A stretch of DNA of 64,000 bases. Source: Synanceia verrucosa (Eukaryota; Chordata; Actinopteri; Perciformes; Synanceiidae). Location of the stretch: positions 27,334,236 to 27,398,235 of the forward strand of contig CM056554.1 in the NCBI GenBank assembly GCA_029721515.1, given 5' to 3'. A program made the position numbers and the translations under genes. Positions 37,701-50,800 of the stretch are shown here, one piece after another. The number at the start of each line of letters is the position of its first letter. Within the stretch, counting starts at the first letter, position 1. The notes under the pieces are model-generated. The model was not told the origin of the DNA, ran no database searches, and saw only the letters and a program-made list of their open reading frames with translations.

Positions 37701-39029
37701 GGAAATATAGCGTTTATTTTGTTAATCTTAACATTAGTATCTTCCTGCTCTGCTTCTAACATCAAAAACACTTGAAGTGAGACATGACTGCCACTGAAAA
37801 GAAAGACACGTAAATTTCCATGCTTCATCGTTCATGTTTGCCATAAATCAAAAAAAAATGTTATAAATTAAAATTTGCCACAACGTCCACATGGACTGAA
37901 GGATGATCTGATTCAAGGCCACTGTGACTGAATTATAAGACAGACATGTCTGTAAACTGAATCATGGCTGGTTGGTGGAGGTTTATTCTGCTTCATTCTC
38001 TGTCTCCAGCTCCTCTGCACAGCACATAGAGGAGTGCTGTGATTGGCTGAGACAGAAGCTGAATGATCTGAATGAAGAGCAGCACCACATTGTGCACCAG
38101 CATCAGGAACAGGTGAGTGTGTGATGAACCACCAGACTGCAGATCTACAGCAGGACAGTAATAACCAATGAAGGAAGGTCATATGTGTGTATCACATTTA
38201 CTACTACTCCTCTTCTGTCCTCAAGGCTGCCATTTGCATTGTGGGAAACGTAGTGTACGAGCGTCTGGCTGACCACGGCCCCAAACTTGGTCCTGTCTCC
38301 AGGAAAAACCCCATGGTGACCAGGTAAAAAAGTACGATATGGGTTCATAGATGACGCATTGTCTTCACCTCCTTTTGTCTGAAATGCTCCGTTTGAGCAG
38401 AGCTACTCTTATCTGTCGTCGACAAATCTAAAAATCATGTTTTATTTTGTTTGTTTCTCTGCTCATTGATCCCCCGCTGTAAAAAGACAATGTGAGATTC
38501 ATCAAGACTTATCTTCATTCCTGGTGAAAATCAGATTTTTCTCTTGAGGTTGTCTGCAGCGCTGCACTTCTTTCTCCTCCATGGTAAATGGTTTCCATCC
38601 ATCTGTCTTTTTAGGTATTTCACCTTCCCGTATCAGGACATGACTCTGGAACAGGAGTTGCAGCTTTTGGATCAGCCCGACAAGACGCGTCACTTCCTGG
38701 CTCACAACGGTTGGGTGATGGGCGACGACCCACTGCGCAACTTTGCTGAACCAGGTCAGTACATGGAACCTCCTAGACAGGCAGGAGGAATTAAACCTTC
38801 CTCTGGCACCATGCTCTATCCTGTGTTCTTGCTTCCTATAGGCTCAAACGTGTACATACGACGGGAGCTGGTCTGCTGGGGTGACAGTGTCAAACTTCGC
38901 TATGGCAACGGGCCTGAGGATTGCCCCTACCTGTGGGCCCACATGAAGAAATACACTGAAATCACAGCAACACATTTCTGTGGAGTCAGACTGGACAACT
39001 GCCACTCGACACCGTTACATGTCGCAGAG
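27672..39029 (+). CDS. agl: agl coding exons 1-11: N-terminal domain and glucanotransferase barrel
   Basis: Exons: 27672-27797 (38 nt of UTR, then ATG 27710), 31666-31876, 32851-33020, 33737-33940, 35763-35944, 36872-36983, 37344-37470, 38010-38112, 38226-38323, 38615-38754, 38842-39029. All borders are AG/GT, and phases chain without a break to residue 541. Landmarks: REDDSDKYC and GGGYIVVDP (exons 2-3), MIHFTPLQTLG and ITDVVYNHT (exon 4), YNLVNSPHLRPAWVLDRALW (exon 5), YFTFPYQD and AHNGWVMGDDPLRNFAEPG (exon 10), CWGDSVKLRYG and GVRLDNCHSTPLHVAE with the catalytic Asp (exon 11). Intron 1 is the longest here (3.9 kb). Confidence 0.95.
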
Positions 39030-39218
39030 GTATGATCATGTGTTATCATCCGCTAGTTGTTGACCCTGCATCAGAAAGGTTATCCAGTCAAGTAGTGCAA
39101 CATTAAACTGTAACATGCACTGAGAATTCCTCTATTCCTTCATGTCCACTTAACTGTCGAATAAAGTTGTCCCATCTGCACAGTCAGTATAATATTTGTC
39201 ACTGTATATACGTATATA

Positions 39219-39310
<92 letters not shown>

Positions 39311-42206
39311 TATATACACACACACACACATATATATACGTATACGTATACATATATACGTATATATATGTGTGTGTGTATATATACATATATATGCACA
39401 TATACATACATATAAAATCAGAGGGACACCACATTAGCACTAATAAGCGCTGTGTTTATAAAAAGAACGTCTCTTTTCCTTTTCCTCCATTTCATGTTTA
39501 AAAATTCATTCTTTAACGATGCTCTTTGTTGGAATATTTGTTTGCTGAATTCCAGGAGAAGCTTGGACAGATTCAGAAAAGATGGTTAATGTAATTTTAT
39601 CAGCATGTTTGGTTGTTAATTAAGACTGTGTTGTTAGTTTCCTTGATTTTTGAATGGAGTTCTGCTTCATGACCTGCCAGCACGTCTCTGGCATTTCAGG
39701 CAGCTTGTCCAAGTAGAGTTACTGTCGCACAAGTGTTAACGTGTTAACGTCTTTATATTTAATTAATATACTGTATATACATGCGCATCAGGAAAAACAG
39801 GGTCAAAGATCCAATAACATGTTAGTATAACAGACCTTTATGCTATGAGTATTGCTCAAAAATGAATACACTGAATGTAAACAATGATGTGGTCCATCTA
39901 GACAGGTTGTAAAACAGTAAGTAAAGGTATGTAACGGTGAAGTGAAACACTGACAAGCAGCAGCAGTAGTGTGTCTAAAATCCTGGTGAGGCTAACAAGG
40001 CTCAGGTGTGCACATGGGGTCAGGTGAGGGGAGGGATGTGATGGCAGGACTGGTGAGGGTAACAGGGTCTGATCACAGAGCGAAAGCATGACATATAAAA
40101 CTATTAAGAACAGAGAGTGTCTGGGAAAGAGTGAAGCAGCACTTTATGAAGCCTGAAATCATATAAAAACAGTGCTGGTCTCTGTGGCCACATTGCTATG
40201 ACACACTACACCAGAGAGTATATAAAGATCCTGTATGTAAAGATCCTGAAAGCAGAGCTGGTGAATTTATTCATGCTATCTTATTGTTTGACTGTGTTTT
40301 TTTACATATAAAGAGTGAAAGAAGGAAAGGGAAATGTTGATGGCAGGCCCTTGGTGTGATATAAAGGTAGTTTAACAGCTCCTCCCTCTCTTCTCCTGTC
40401 TGTCCTGCTGCTCTGTTGTCTCATCCAGGCCATGCTAGATGCAGCCAGAGCGGTCAGACCCAATCTGTATGTGATAGCTGAGCTGTTTACAGGCAGCGAG
40501 CTCATTGACAATGTGTTTGTTAACCGGCTGGGAATTAGCAGCCTGATCCGAGGTACAGCCCTCCTGCATGGACTAAAGTGCTGTTTTTGTCTCTGTCTTC
40601 TCTTTTCACTGCATCCTTCTGCATTGTTCCCTCTCTTTCTGTCTCTGTACTCTGTGTTTCTGCATGCTGTTGGCCTGTTATCACTAACTGGCTGCCTTCC
40701 CTTCACTCAACCTGGTTTGTGCTGCCTTGCTGTGGTTGATCAGTTCATGCTGGACGTGGCCAGAACAGTGTGTCCTAACCTGTATGTGGTGGCTGAACTG
40801 TTCACCGGCAGTGAGGAGCTGGATAATGTCTTCGTAACCAAGCTAGGGATCTCATCGCTCATACGAGGTACAGTCATTTATTTATACAACTGAAGGCCCA
40901 CACACTGCATGCACCAATATACACGTGGTATTGTCATAGATGTTGGTATCAAACAAACCAGCCAGCAGTTTGCAGCAGAGATGCATTCCCAACTGTTTTG
41001 ACAGAAACACCTACTTTTAAACTTTATTAAAAACTTCTATCAGCAGGTTTCTGAGCATGATTACTGCCACAGTGAGCTGTTTGAAGGAATGGAAGAGGAG
41101 TGTGCACAGCAGCATGTGAACAGGAATGTTCGTGGAATAAAAGCAGCTTAGTTATGTCTCTGTTGGAATAAAACATATTTATTACTGTAGTAGTCTTAAA
41201 GGATTCCCTGAGTGCCTTTCACATGCACAGCAGCGTCCACTAGACTAACTTTATTCTCTGTTGTTGTTTGAGCAATAACAAAGACATTCATTTGTTCAGT
41301 AAAAATCTGGCCTGTAGACGGCCCACTGATGCAGTTAATTATCGTGTCCCTGGAAACCATTAAGGGAGCCGTCGTTCCCCATGTGGAAGCACATTTCTTT
41401 TTTCTCCTAATTTATGTGTTTTTCCCTCTCCTTTGTCACCTGTCTGTATAATTAAACACCAATTTGACATGTGAAATCACGTTAGAACATATTCTTGGAC
41501 AGGCATATCTGTGATCGTGCTCCATATGATGGTGAACGTGCTTCCTAAACGTAGGAAAAATTCTGCGATGTGGCCCAGAATTCCACCACAGATGTGACAA
41601 CCTGACACTTGATTGTGCTGCATCCCTGCGTCGCCCTCGTGTCTTGTCATAACTTTCCTCTGGTGTCTCATCCACAGAGGCCATGTCCGCTGGAGACAGC
41701 CATGAAGAGGGGCGGCTGGTCTATCGGTACGGAGGAGAGCCAGTTGGAGCTTTCGTTCAGCCCAGTCTACGCCCACTGGTGCCCTCTGTCGCCCATGCCA
41801 TGTTTCTTGATGTGACCCATGACAACGAGTGCCCCATACAGGTGGGTCTCTGCTTCAGTGCACATTTATATAAACTCACTTTTTTGTTTTCCCTGCAATT
41901 TAACGATGTCCAGATTAAGTTCCCATAATCCCTGCAGTGCCTACAGCTGTCTCTTCTCTGTTTTTACCTGATCCATGAGATATAAATGCATCAGATAATG
42001 ACCTCAGTGGTTCAGCATCCATCCATCAGGTGTAAGCAGGAACTGTTAACTCTGACTCTGAGTGGCTTTTGTTGCCTCTTTTTGTGATGCAGCTTCGTTC
42101 AGCCCTGGACTCCCTCCCCAGCTCTGCTGTGGTCTCCATGGCCTGCTGTGCTACTGGCTCCACCAGAGGATATGACGAATTAGTGCCACATCAGGTCATT
42201 TAACAA

Positions 42207-42243
<37 letters not shown>

Positions 42244-44754
42244 GCACAAGATAACAGTTTTATAATCATTTTGTCTCAACAGTATTTAATCATATCAGTA
42301 TTACTTGTTTTGGCTGTTTAGGAAACAAATCCCCCAGTATAGAGCTCCAGACGTCACATGACTCTGTTTGTTTATACCTCCATATTGGCTGGAAAATCTG
42401 TTTCAAATTGAGTGGCGTCAGCAGTGAATTTATACTGTTGGAGTTTTAAATCATAAAATATGACTATGAGCACCAGTAAACTAGAGAGACTAAATATCTG
42501 TGACCCTTATCATGTATTTTTCACTAATCTGGAAAAGGTTTAGCAGTTGTAGGTGTTTCAAAATCTCTTCTCTTAACGTGAATCTTATTACTAGAAATCA
42601 CACAATGCTCTGTTCATTGCTGTAATCACAACAACAGACACGCAAACAGCTCACTAGCAGACATAATAATGCACTGAGTTTTATCTGAAGGAAGACTGAA
42701 ACTCTGCAGACAAACATTTTTATGTTTGAGTAATGGGAAGCTCTGCAAAATCCATACCATAATACTTTGGACTAACGTGTGTTTAATGAAAGTATAACGT
42801 TTAGGAATCATAATAAAATCATGTAAAATAAATCTGATATAAAGTTTAGGGAACGTTGGATTCTGTACCTGATATAAAGTGGTCGCTCTGTTTTCTTATG
42901 ATCACTTCTTATATGTTTTATATCAGTTATCATCTCTGTCTTTGTTCACGATCTTTGGTAATCTTTGGGATTGTGTGGCATCAACTCCCGGAGCTCTATT
43001 GGCTCATTTATTGCAAAAAAAAAAATTTGGTCTAACTGGCACAGTCCCTACCCTCTGCAGGACTTGATGATACTACCTGACCAGGTATGACAGCACACTG
43101 TATAGAAGACTCATCTCTTCAGCAGGAGTCCTCAGCTCTCTAGCATCAAGTTCAGCTCAGTGTCATCAGGAACGATCTACCTGCCACAATGTGATGGCAA
43201 CGATTTCTGTTGATGCTTTTCATAAATGTTGTGACTGAAATGATGTTGGTGAAACCTCCTGGAGCACCACACAGTGTTCTTCAGGTCTCTGATCTGAGGA
43301 GCATTTGATGGTCAACAGACAGGGCAGAGTTCAGTCTGCTGTCCTCTGGTTGTCTCTGAAGGCTCTCCACCTCCAGGACTGGAAAACAGGGATGCCAACC
43401 TGATGTTGAGACACATTTGCCAATCAAAACAACAGGACGATCCACCCCTGGAGGATGGACCTCTTAGCCCAGGTGCCATGGACGAGGAAGCTGCTCCATG
43501 TCATCCCTCCCTTGGCTCCATCCCATATCCTGAGCAGTCATGCTTTTTGTTTTGGTGTCATGGGGCATCTCCTGGCGAGGCTCGAGGCCCTGGTGGAGGA
43601 TCCCTCTGAGCCTCTGGAGTGTTTCGGTCTTTCAGGTTGGGGGTTCATCCAGTTCTCCACCACGAGGTACATTCTTTATGTGCCAAGCATTGAGTCCTGT
43701 AGAGGGTGGATCCTGTGTGAGTTACCAAGTAGTTTCTGTAAATAGTATTGTAAACCTGCAATAGTGTGTTTGTGTATATTTGTGTGTGCAGATCTCTGTG
43801 GTGAAGGAGGAGCGTTTTTACCCCAAGTGGAACCCTTCTGCACCTCCCTCCTCCACTGGTGAGGTTGGGTTACAGACCGGCATCATCGCTGGGAAACTGG
43901 CGCTCAACAGGCTGCACCAGGAGCTGGCTTCCCATGGATTCATACAGGTCCCCTGATGATAGCAATAATGATAACAGCTTAAAGTGGTGAAGGTTTTTAA
44001 TATTAAGAAGAAAAGCAGTGTTCTTCTCAGTGACCACCCAGCAGTAAATCCTCTGACTTGCCTCCTCTGCAGGTGTTTGTTGACCAGGTTGATGTGGATA
44101 TCGTCGCCGTCACTCGACACTGTCCCAGCACACACCAGTCTGTGGTGGCAGTGTGCAGGACCGCCTTCAAGGACCCTAAAACACACCAGTATGACACCAA
44201 CGTCCCACCCATGTTCATTCCTGGTATGACGCCATCATCACCACCGGTTTGTTTCAGAAGTCTCCTTGTGGTATGTTAGATTTTCACACCATGTTTTCCA
44301 CCACATCTCCTTGATGCCCTCAAGGGAAGATAGAGGAAGTGGTGCTGGAGGCAAGGATGGTGGAAAGGCATGCTGGGAGTTATAAGGAGGATGACAAGCA
44401 CATCAACGGCATGCCAGAATACACTGTGGAAATAAAGGAGCATATCTCGGTAATTATTGTTTATGAGATGGTGCTGATTCTGTGTATTATTAAAATAAAA
44501 GTGTCATATATGCACTTCTAGTTACAGCAGAGTACAGTGGTGAAGCAAGCTGGAGTGATATCTAAAGGTCGATCAGAGTTTGTGCAGGAAATCACCTTTC
44601 AGAAGTTGACACCTGGCAGCGTTATCGCCTTCAGGTAAACAACAACAACACACAGAAAAGCTCAGCAGAGCCAAGTGAAGAGTGGCTGCACTGTTTTGAT
44701 TTTATTTATTTCCATACATCTTAATTTAAAAGTCACATCTGTAGTAGGTATGTA

Positions 44755-44848
<94 letters not shown>

Positions 44849-47800
44849 GTGTGTGTGTGTATGTTTATATATACAAAGTGGACTGTGTCGTGTGAGTGAA
44901 TGAGCTGCTATTAAATATGAGTAACGTGTTGCTGACCCATGTGATTCTGGGTCAACATGCGCTCCTTCAATATGTCAATGTGGCACTCTCACAGATTTAA
45001 AGTTCCACATTGAACAACGTCTTTCGTTCCTTTTTTTTCTCGATGCACAGCTGTGTGCCAAACTGAGCGGGTGCATACCAAAACGGTTTGGTTCAGTACA
45101 TGTACTGTTACAGGCCTAATATATAACATTATTATTATAACTCTACAAGACTCATTGTCATTTTTTTTTTACATGTAAAGTTAATTTATACACAGTTTTC
45201 TCTTCCTTACAGGGTGAGTTTAGACCCTAAAGCCCAGAAGTTGGTCGGGGTGCTGAGATATTATCTGTCCCAGTTCAGTCCAAAGTACAGGAGAGGCAGC
45301 GTGGTGGATGAAAACCCTCCTGAAGCACTGCAGAAACCCCTGGCACAGTGAGTGCACCTGCACACATCACTGAGACCCTGAATACAGTGAAGGGTCTTTC
45401 ACTGAAATACTGAAGCATCCTGAAAGAATGACAGGAAACACGAGCAGTGAGTTAACCAGTTACTGCACAGACTTTACACATCAGACTGTTTACAGCTGTC
45501 TTTCTGTGTTTCTTAATCAAGATCTTTAATGATAAAATATCATTACTCTTGTTATCCATATGTTGTTGTTAAATTCCAGTTATTTCCTGTCATTCCTGAA
45601 CAGAAAAATGTGTTTCAGTGGTTTGTTTGTTATTCTGGATGCATTTCTGACTTCTCAGTGAATTCCAGTGTTCTGGATCAAATTTGGGTCTAAAATGGTG
45701 AATTCAGTTTAAATTCCTCACTCCTGTCAAAATGGTGAAGAGTAGTGAACTCAGTGAGGAAGAAAGAGTCCAGTTAAAGGGAAGGAGATGATGCTGGAGG
45801 TGGAGCTGCAGCATGAAGTGTTTAAACGCTGCATGTGCTCCACAGGCTGATGTCCAAGCTGAGGCTAGCAGACATGAACGTCCTGCTTTTCCGCTGCGAC
45901 TCAGAGGAGCAGGAAGACGGCGGCGGCTGCTACAGCGTCCCAGGATGGGAGAGCTTCAAATACGCTGGGCTGCAAGGTGGACTCCCATGATGTGTGGTGC
46001 TTTAAGAAAAACAAACTGTAATGAGTGCAGGAGGTTAAAAGAGGTGTGTCGCTGCAGGTCTGATGTCGGTGCTGGCTGATATCCGTCCCAACAACGACCT
46101 GGGCCATCCTGTGTGTAATAACCTCCGACAGGGGGACTGGATGATCGACTTTGTCTCCAACAGACTGGTCCACAGAGAGGGGCCACTGGCCCAGGTGAGT
46201 CCACCTGGACTGGGACCATTCAGACAGGTTTGATGTCATTAGTTCAGGTTTAGAGGCATTCAGGGAATATTATTCATGGTGCTCAGATATCCCCTGTACA
46301 GGAAGTATCATCCAGCTCTCCATTTAAACAGCGCAGCGTTTCTTGCCCATATTACGGACGTATTGCTTGCAACATCAATTTAGACCAGGAGCGTTTTACA
46401 GCGTAGCGCTGCATGCCAGACTGCTCCACACTCTCACGAGATTCACAACATAACGTAGTGAACTCCCTGTTTACTATGCACAGCTGCTCATTTCTTCACA
46501 GCTGATCTCTCCGTTGTTCTTTCTTTGTCTGTTTTTGGAAAGTGTTTGAAACTCATTCACATTCACTGCACACATAGGCTACCGTAGAATTCACTCACCC
46601 TTAACCCCAACCACTTCTGTAGTTTCCCTCCATGTATTCTCCTTTCTGTTGCTGTCTTTATAAAAGACATGTTGGACATCATAAATGACGCTGTTTCTCC
46701 ACTTCCTTGATAAAGCTGCTTTCGCTGGTTATGCTGCTAAAATGAAGTAGCCGGAGTTCACTCGTGACATTTTATTTTGAAAATCCACCAGAAACCCTTT
46801 TAATCTGCCTCTTAACTTCCTGTCTGCTTGATCTTGTTAGCGGAGATTGTCGTGTTTTGGCTGTGACACGGCTTGAAAATAGAACCAGAGCGTATCTCTC
46901 ACGAAGCCGCTCGTGATACGCTCTGGGAATGCTGCAGTTACGCATGCGGTGTAAATTGGACTTCAGGCCTATTGGTATTACTGAAGTCAGGATAACTGAG
47001 AATTTAAGCTGTTGTCGAGGAGACTCGCCTAGCCTCTCACTGCCTTCATCCAGATGTCTACCCTGCTTCCTCCGGTGAAGCACCAGGCTCAGTACAGATA
47101 CCAGCCACGCCCGTTCACGGCAGCTCTCCCCTCATGGATCTGTACATTTGGTAAATGTTAGGAGAAGTTAAGAGACTTGTAGTCCCAAGGGTCTGTTTAA
47201 TTTAATTGGCTAGAGCAACCTATAGGAAGCATGCACACTATACCTATTAGACCACACTCCTGAAGAAGTGACAAAAGTGATGTCCAGAACTTATACTTTA
47301 ATTGCAGATGTTGATTTATTAAAAATTCAAGCATGGCCGCGCAAAATAGCTTGAAATGATTGTATTCCATGATTGTTCTAATAATTGGTAAAATTTTGAT
47401 TATGTAAAAATGAAGTATAAAACCTGGTGTGAATCAGTCCAAATGTCAGAGGGAAATGCAGCCGGCTGGGCTGCGTATGCTTTTCTGTTGATAAGAGGAA
47501 CTAGTAGAAAAACTTTTTGTGGCTTTCGGGTTACTCGAATCATGACTGAAAAACTTCACTGTCCAAAATTAAATCCACAGCTGGTTGGAAAATGGTTAAT
47601 CCTCCTGTTGTCTGATCCTCTTGCTGAAAATCCAAAGAAATTCTTCTGAGTTTTCTTAGCTGCTCTGTCTTCAGAGATGAACAAGTTTGCAGCTTAATCT
47701 TAATCTAATGTGGTCATTTTAGTAGATTAACACAATATGCTGGGAGGACGTCCAGGGAGAATGAACTCTGGTACTTTTCCTTTGTCTTACTGAAAAACAT

Positions 47801-50800
47801 CTGGTGATTACCTTTGAGGCCTGAGGTGTAACACTCCCAAAAGTCCCAAAGAGGCCCGATGATAACTGAAATCAGGTGTTGTGCTGTTTTAGGCATTGAG
47901 GGATTCTCAACTCACCTGAAAAGTCCCACCTGTTTGTGTTTTCTTCTCACACTTGTGCTGCAGCCTCCTCTTCACCAGAACAGCGTCCTGCTGCTCAGTC
48001 TTGAAACTGTCATTGTCTTCTCGGTGCTTTGAGCTGTTGGCATGACGCCTCCCTGCCTGCTGCTCAGCACTGCCTGACTTACAGACCTGTGAAAATGCTA
48101 AAGCAGTGGAGTGATTGCTGAACTGTGTGTCTGCAGGTGGGTCAGTGGTTGGCAGCCATGTTCAACTACTTGAAGCATATCCCACGCTATCTGATCCCCT
48201 GCTACTTTGACGCCATCCTGGTCTCAACCTACACGACGGCTCTGGACGCCACTCACAAACTCATGTCCAGGTAGGAGACATTAGAGGTTTCTGTATGTGT
48301 CTCTGAAACTCTAAACCTGTGAATCTGATGAGGCCTCGTCCAAACAGTTTCATCCAGAATGGCTCCAGCTTCGTTCGTTACCTGGCGCTGGGCTCGGTCC
48401 AGATGTGTGGCGTTGGACACGTTCCTGTCCTCCCTCCTCTCTCTGCGGACTTGAAGGACGTCCCTTACCGCATCAGTCCAGTCACAGGCCACAAGGAACA
48501 GTGCTGCGTCTCTTTGGCTGCAGGTACAGGGACTCTCCTACAAACTTTACTAGGAGCTGATTCGTCCATGTGGGCGGCCGTTAGCTCATTTAGCTGATTA
48601 CTAACTGGTGTTCAACAGGTCTTCCTCATTTCTCCGCTGGGATTTTCCGTTGCTGGGGCAGAGACACTTTCATTGCCCTCAGAGGACTGATGCTTCTCAC
48701 TGGGAGACACAGCGAGGCTCGGTATGTCCATTTGGGGTATTTTGGGTTACACTGATACGTGTCTGTGTTTTCTTTAACTCACTGAGTGCCACTGACGTGT
48801 TTCAACGTCATTTAAAATCCGACCCTGGAGTGTCATTGACATCAAAGTGTTTTTTTCTGCAGCAGGCACAAGAGGGAGCTCTCCCACAGCCTGTGAGTAA
48901 TATTGGGGATTCTGGGAGATGTAGTCAGAGCATAAAGAGACGGTATACACCACAGAGATCAAAACAGGAAGTGGAGACGATCGAGATTAGAGAGCAAAAC
49001 AGAATCTGGACAAAAAGTGGTGATTTTGGTGAAAGTGTCCTCTACTCTACCTCTGATAAAACAAGAATGGAACAAGGTAAAAACAAACATTTTTTTCATG
49101 ACGAAATAGAGAGTCTCTTCTTTCATTTGAGCTATTCACTGTTTTCAGAGTCACAGTACAAAATATTCTGTGGGTCTAGAAACATGACTCAAAATGGGCA
49201 AAAACGGCACACAACGGGTTGGCACTCAATGAGTTAAAAGCTACATCCCCTCAGACTCTAAACTCTACAATTACCCATTGTCATGGTCTCCATAGCAATA
49301 TCATCCTGGCCTTTGCGGGAACGTTGCGTCATGGTTTGATTCCCAACCTGCTGGGTGAGGGTCGCTGTGCTCGCTACAACTGTCGTGATGCTGTGTGGTG
49401 GTGGCTGCAGTGCATCCAGGTAGGAGGACACTGACAGAAATATTCAGAGCAGGAGGAAATGACGAGGAGCAGTCTGAAAGAAGAGCTTCAACATGCAAAA
49501 AGAAGAAACAGGACAATTTATTTTACATTTGCCATCAGGCAGTCAGGACAGTGAATTTCTGAATGAAAACAACACAACAGACAGACTTTTGCCCACATTT
49601 TGACTTTTTAAGGCTGTGGTGTTAAACTTTTGATCAGTTAGATTCTCTATTTTTGCTCCTGTTTCTTTTTGTCTTCAGATTTTGTTCTGGGGTGTATAGA
49701 GTCAGGAGAGTACTTTTACTCAGACATACAGCATGTTTTAGTGTGAACTTTATTATTTACTGCCACTTACTGAGTGTGCTTTTGTTCAGGACTACACTAC
49801 CCACGTTCCTCAGGGGCATGAAATCCTCCACTGCCCTGTGTCACGCATGTACCCCACTGATGGCTGTGAGCCCACCACACCTGGAGAGGTGGTACGTACA
49901 GCAAAACCACGCAGCCTGGACACTGCTGATAGTAGTACTAACCTCTGCTCCTGTGTGTGCAGGAGCAGCCTCTGTATGAGGTGATCCAGGAAGCCCTGCA
50001 GCGCCACCTAGAGGGGATTTCCTTCAGAGAGAGAAACGCTGGGCCCAAGATAGACATGCACATGAAAGATGAAGGTATAGAGTGAAACTATGAGCCCAGT
50101 GCCACAGGTGAGGTGACCAGGTGTCCCACTTTTTTGATGCGTCCCATATTTGATTAGCAGCTGCAAAAAACTGTCTGGGACTGTAGTTAAGTCCTTAAGT
50201 CCTTTAGTCCTTTCAAAATAAAGGTTCAGTGCACAGCCTGTGTTACTGTTTCATTGTATTGATATTTATAAGTTAATGGTTTCCATTCAAATGTTTATAT
50301 TTTAGGGTTAGATAGACATTATATTAAAATCTAAACCACCCCAGTATCATAGTTCACTCATACGTACATACTGTCTGTCTCACCTGGTCACCTTAACCCA
50401 CAGGTGGAGCTTCACACCAGCAGCTTTCCAGACTACCTAACCCTAACCCTAATACCCTAACCCTACCCCTTCCTCCAGGCTTCAACGTGTCCGTTAAGGT
50501 GGATCCAGCCACAGGCTTTGTGAGCGGAGGAAACCGCTTCAACTGTGGTACCTGGATGGACAAGATGGGAGGGAGCGAGCGAGCCAGGAACAAAGGCATG
50601 CCTGCGACGCCGAGGTAAGTGTGCCCTCAGTAGGGACTGTCAGGAAGTCAACACGAAAACCCTCACAGTTTTTAAGAAGGCTAGTCAGGACGTTTCGTTT
50701 TTCAGTTTCAGTCTCGTCTTCATGCTGTCCTGTCATTTCCTAGATTATTTTGAAGTTCTCCATGTGTCCAAGATTTGCTGCGACTCGCCAAATAAAATGA

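Noticed and set aside
40429..40867. Exon 12b as a decayed duplicate
   Set aside because: It is open, keeps the catalytic Glu, phase, length and both splice dinucleotides, so decay is not supported by sequence. The weaker acceptor is noted.
46000..48136. Hidden gene in the long agl intron 21
   Set aside because: Only short frames with no recognisable motifs, and no spliced chain could be assembled on either strand.
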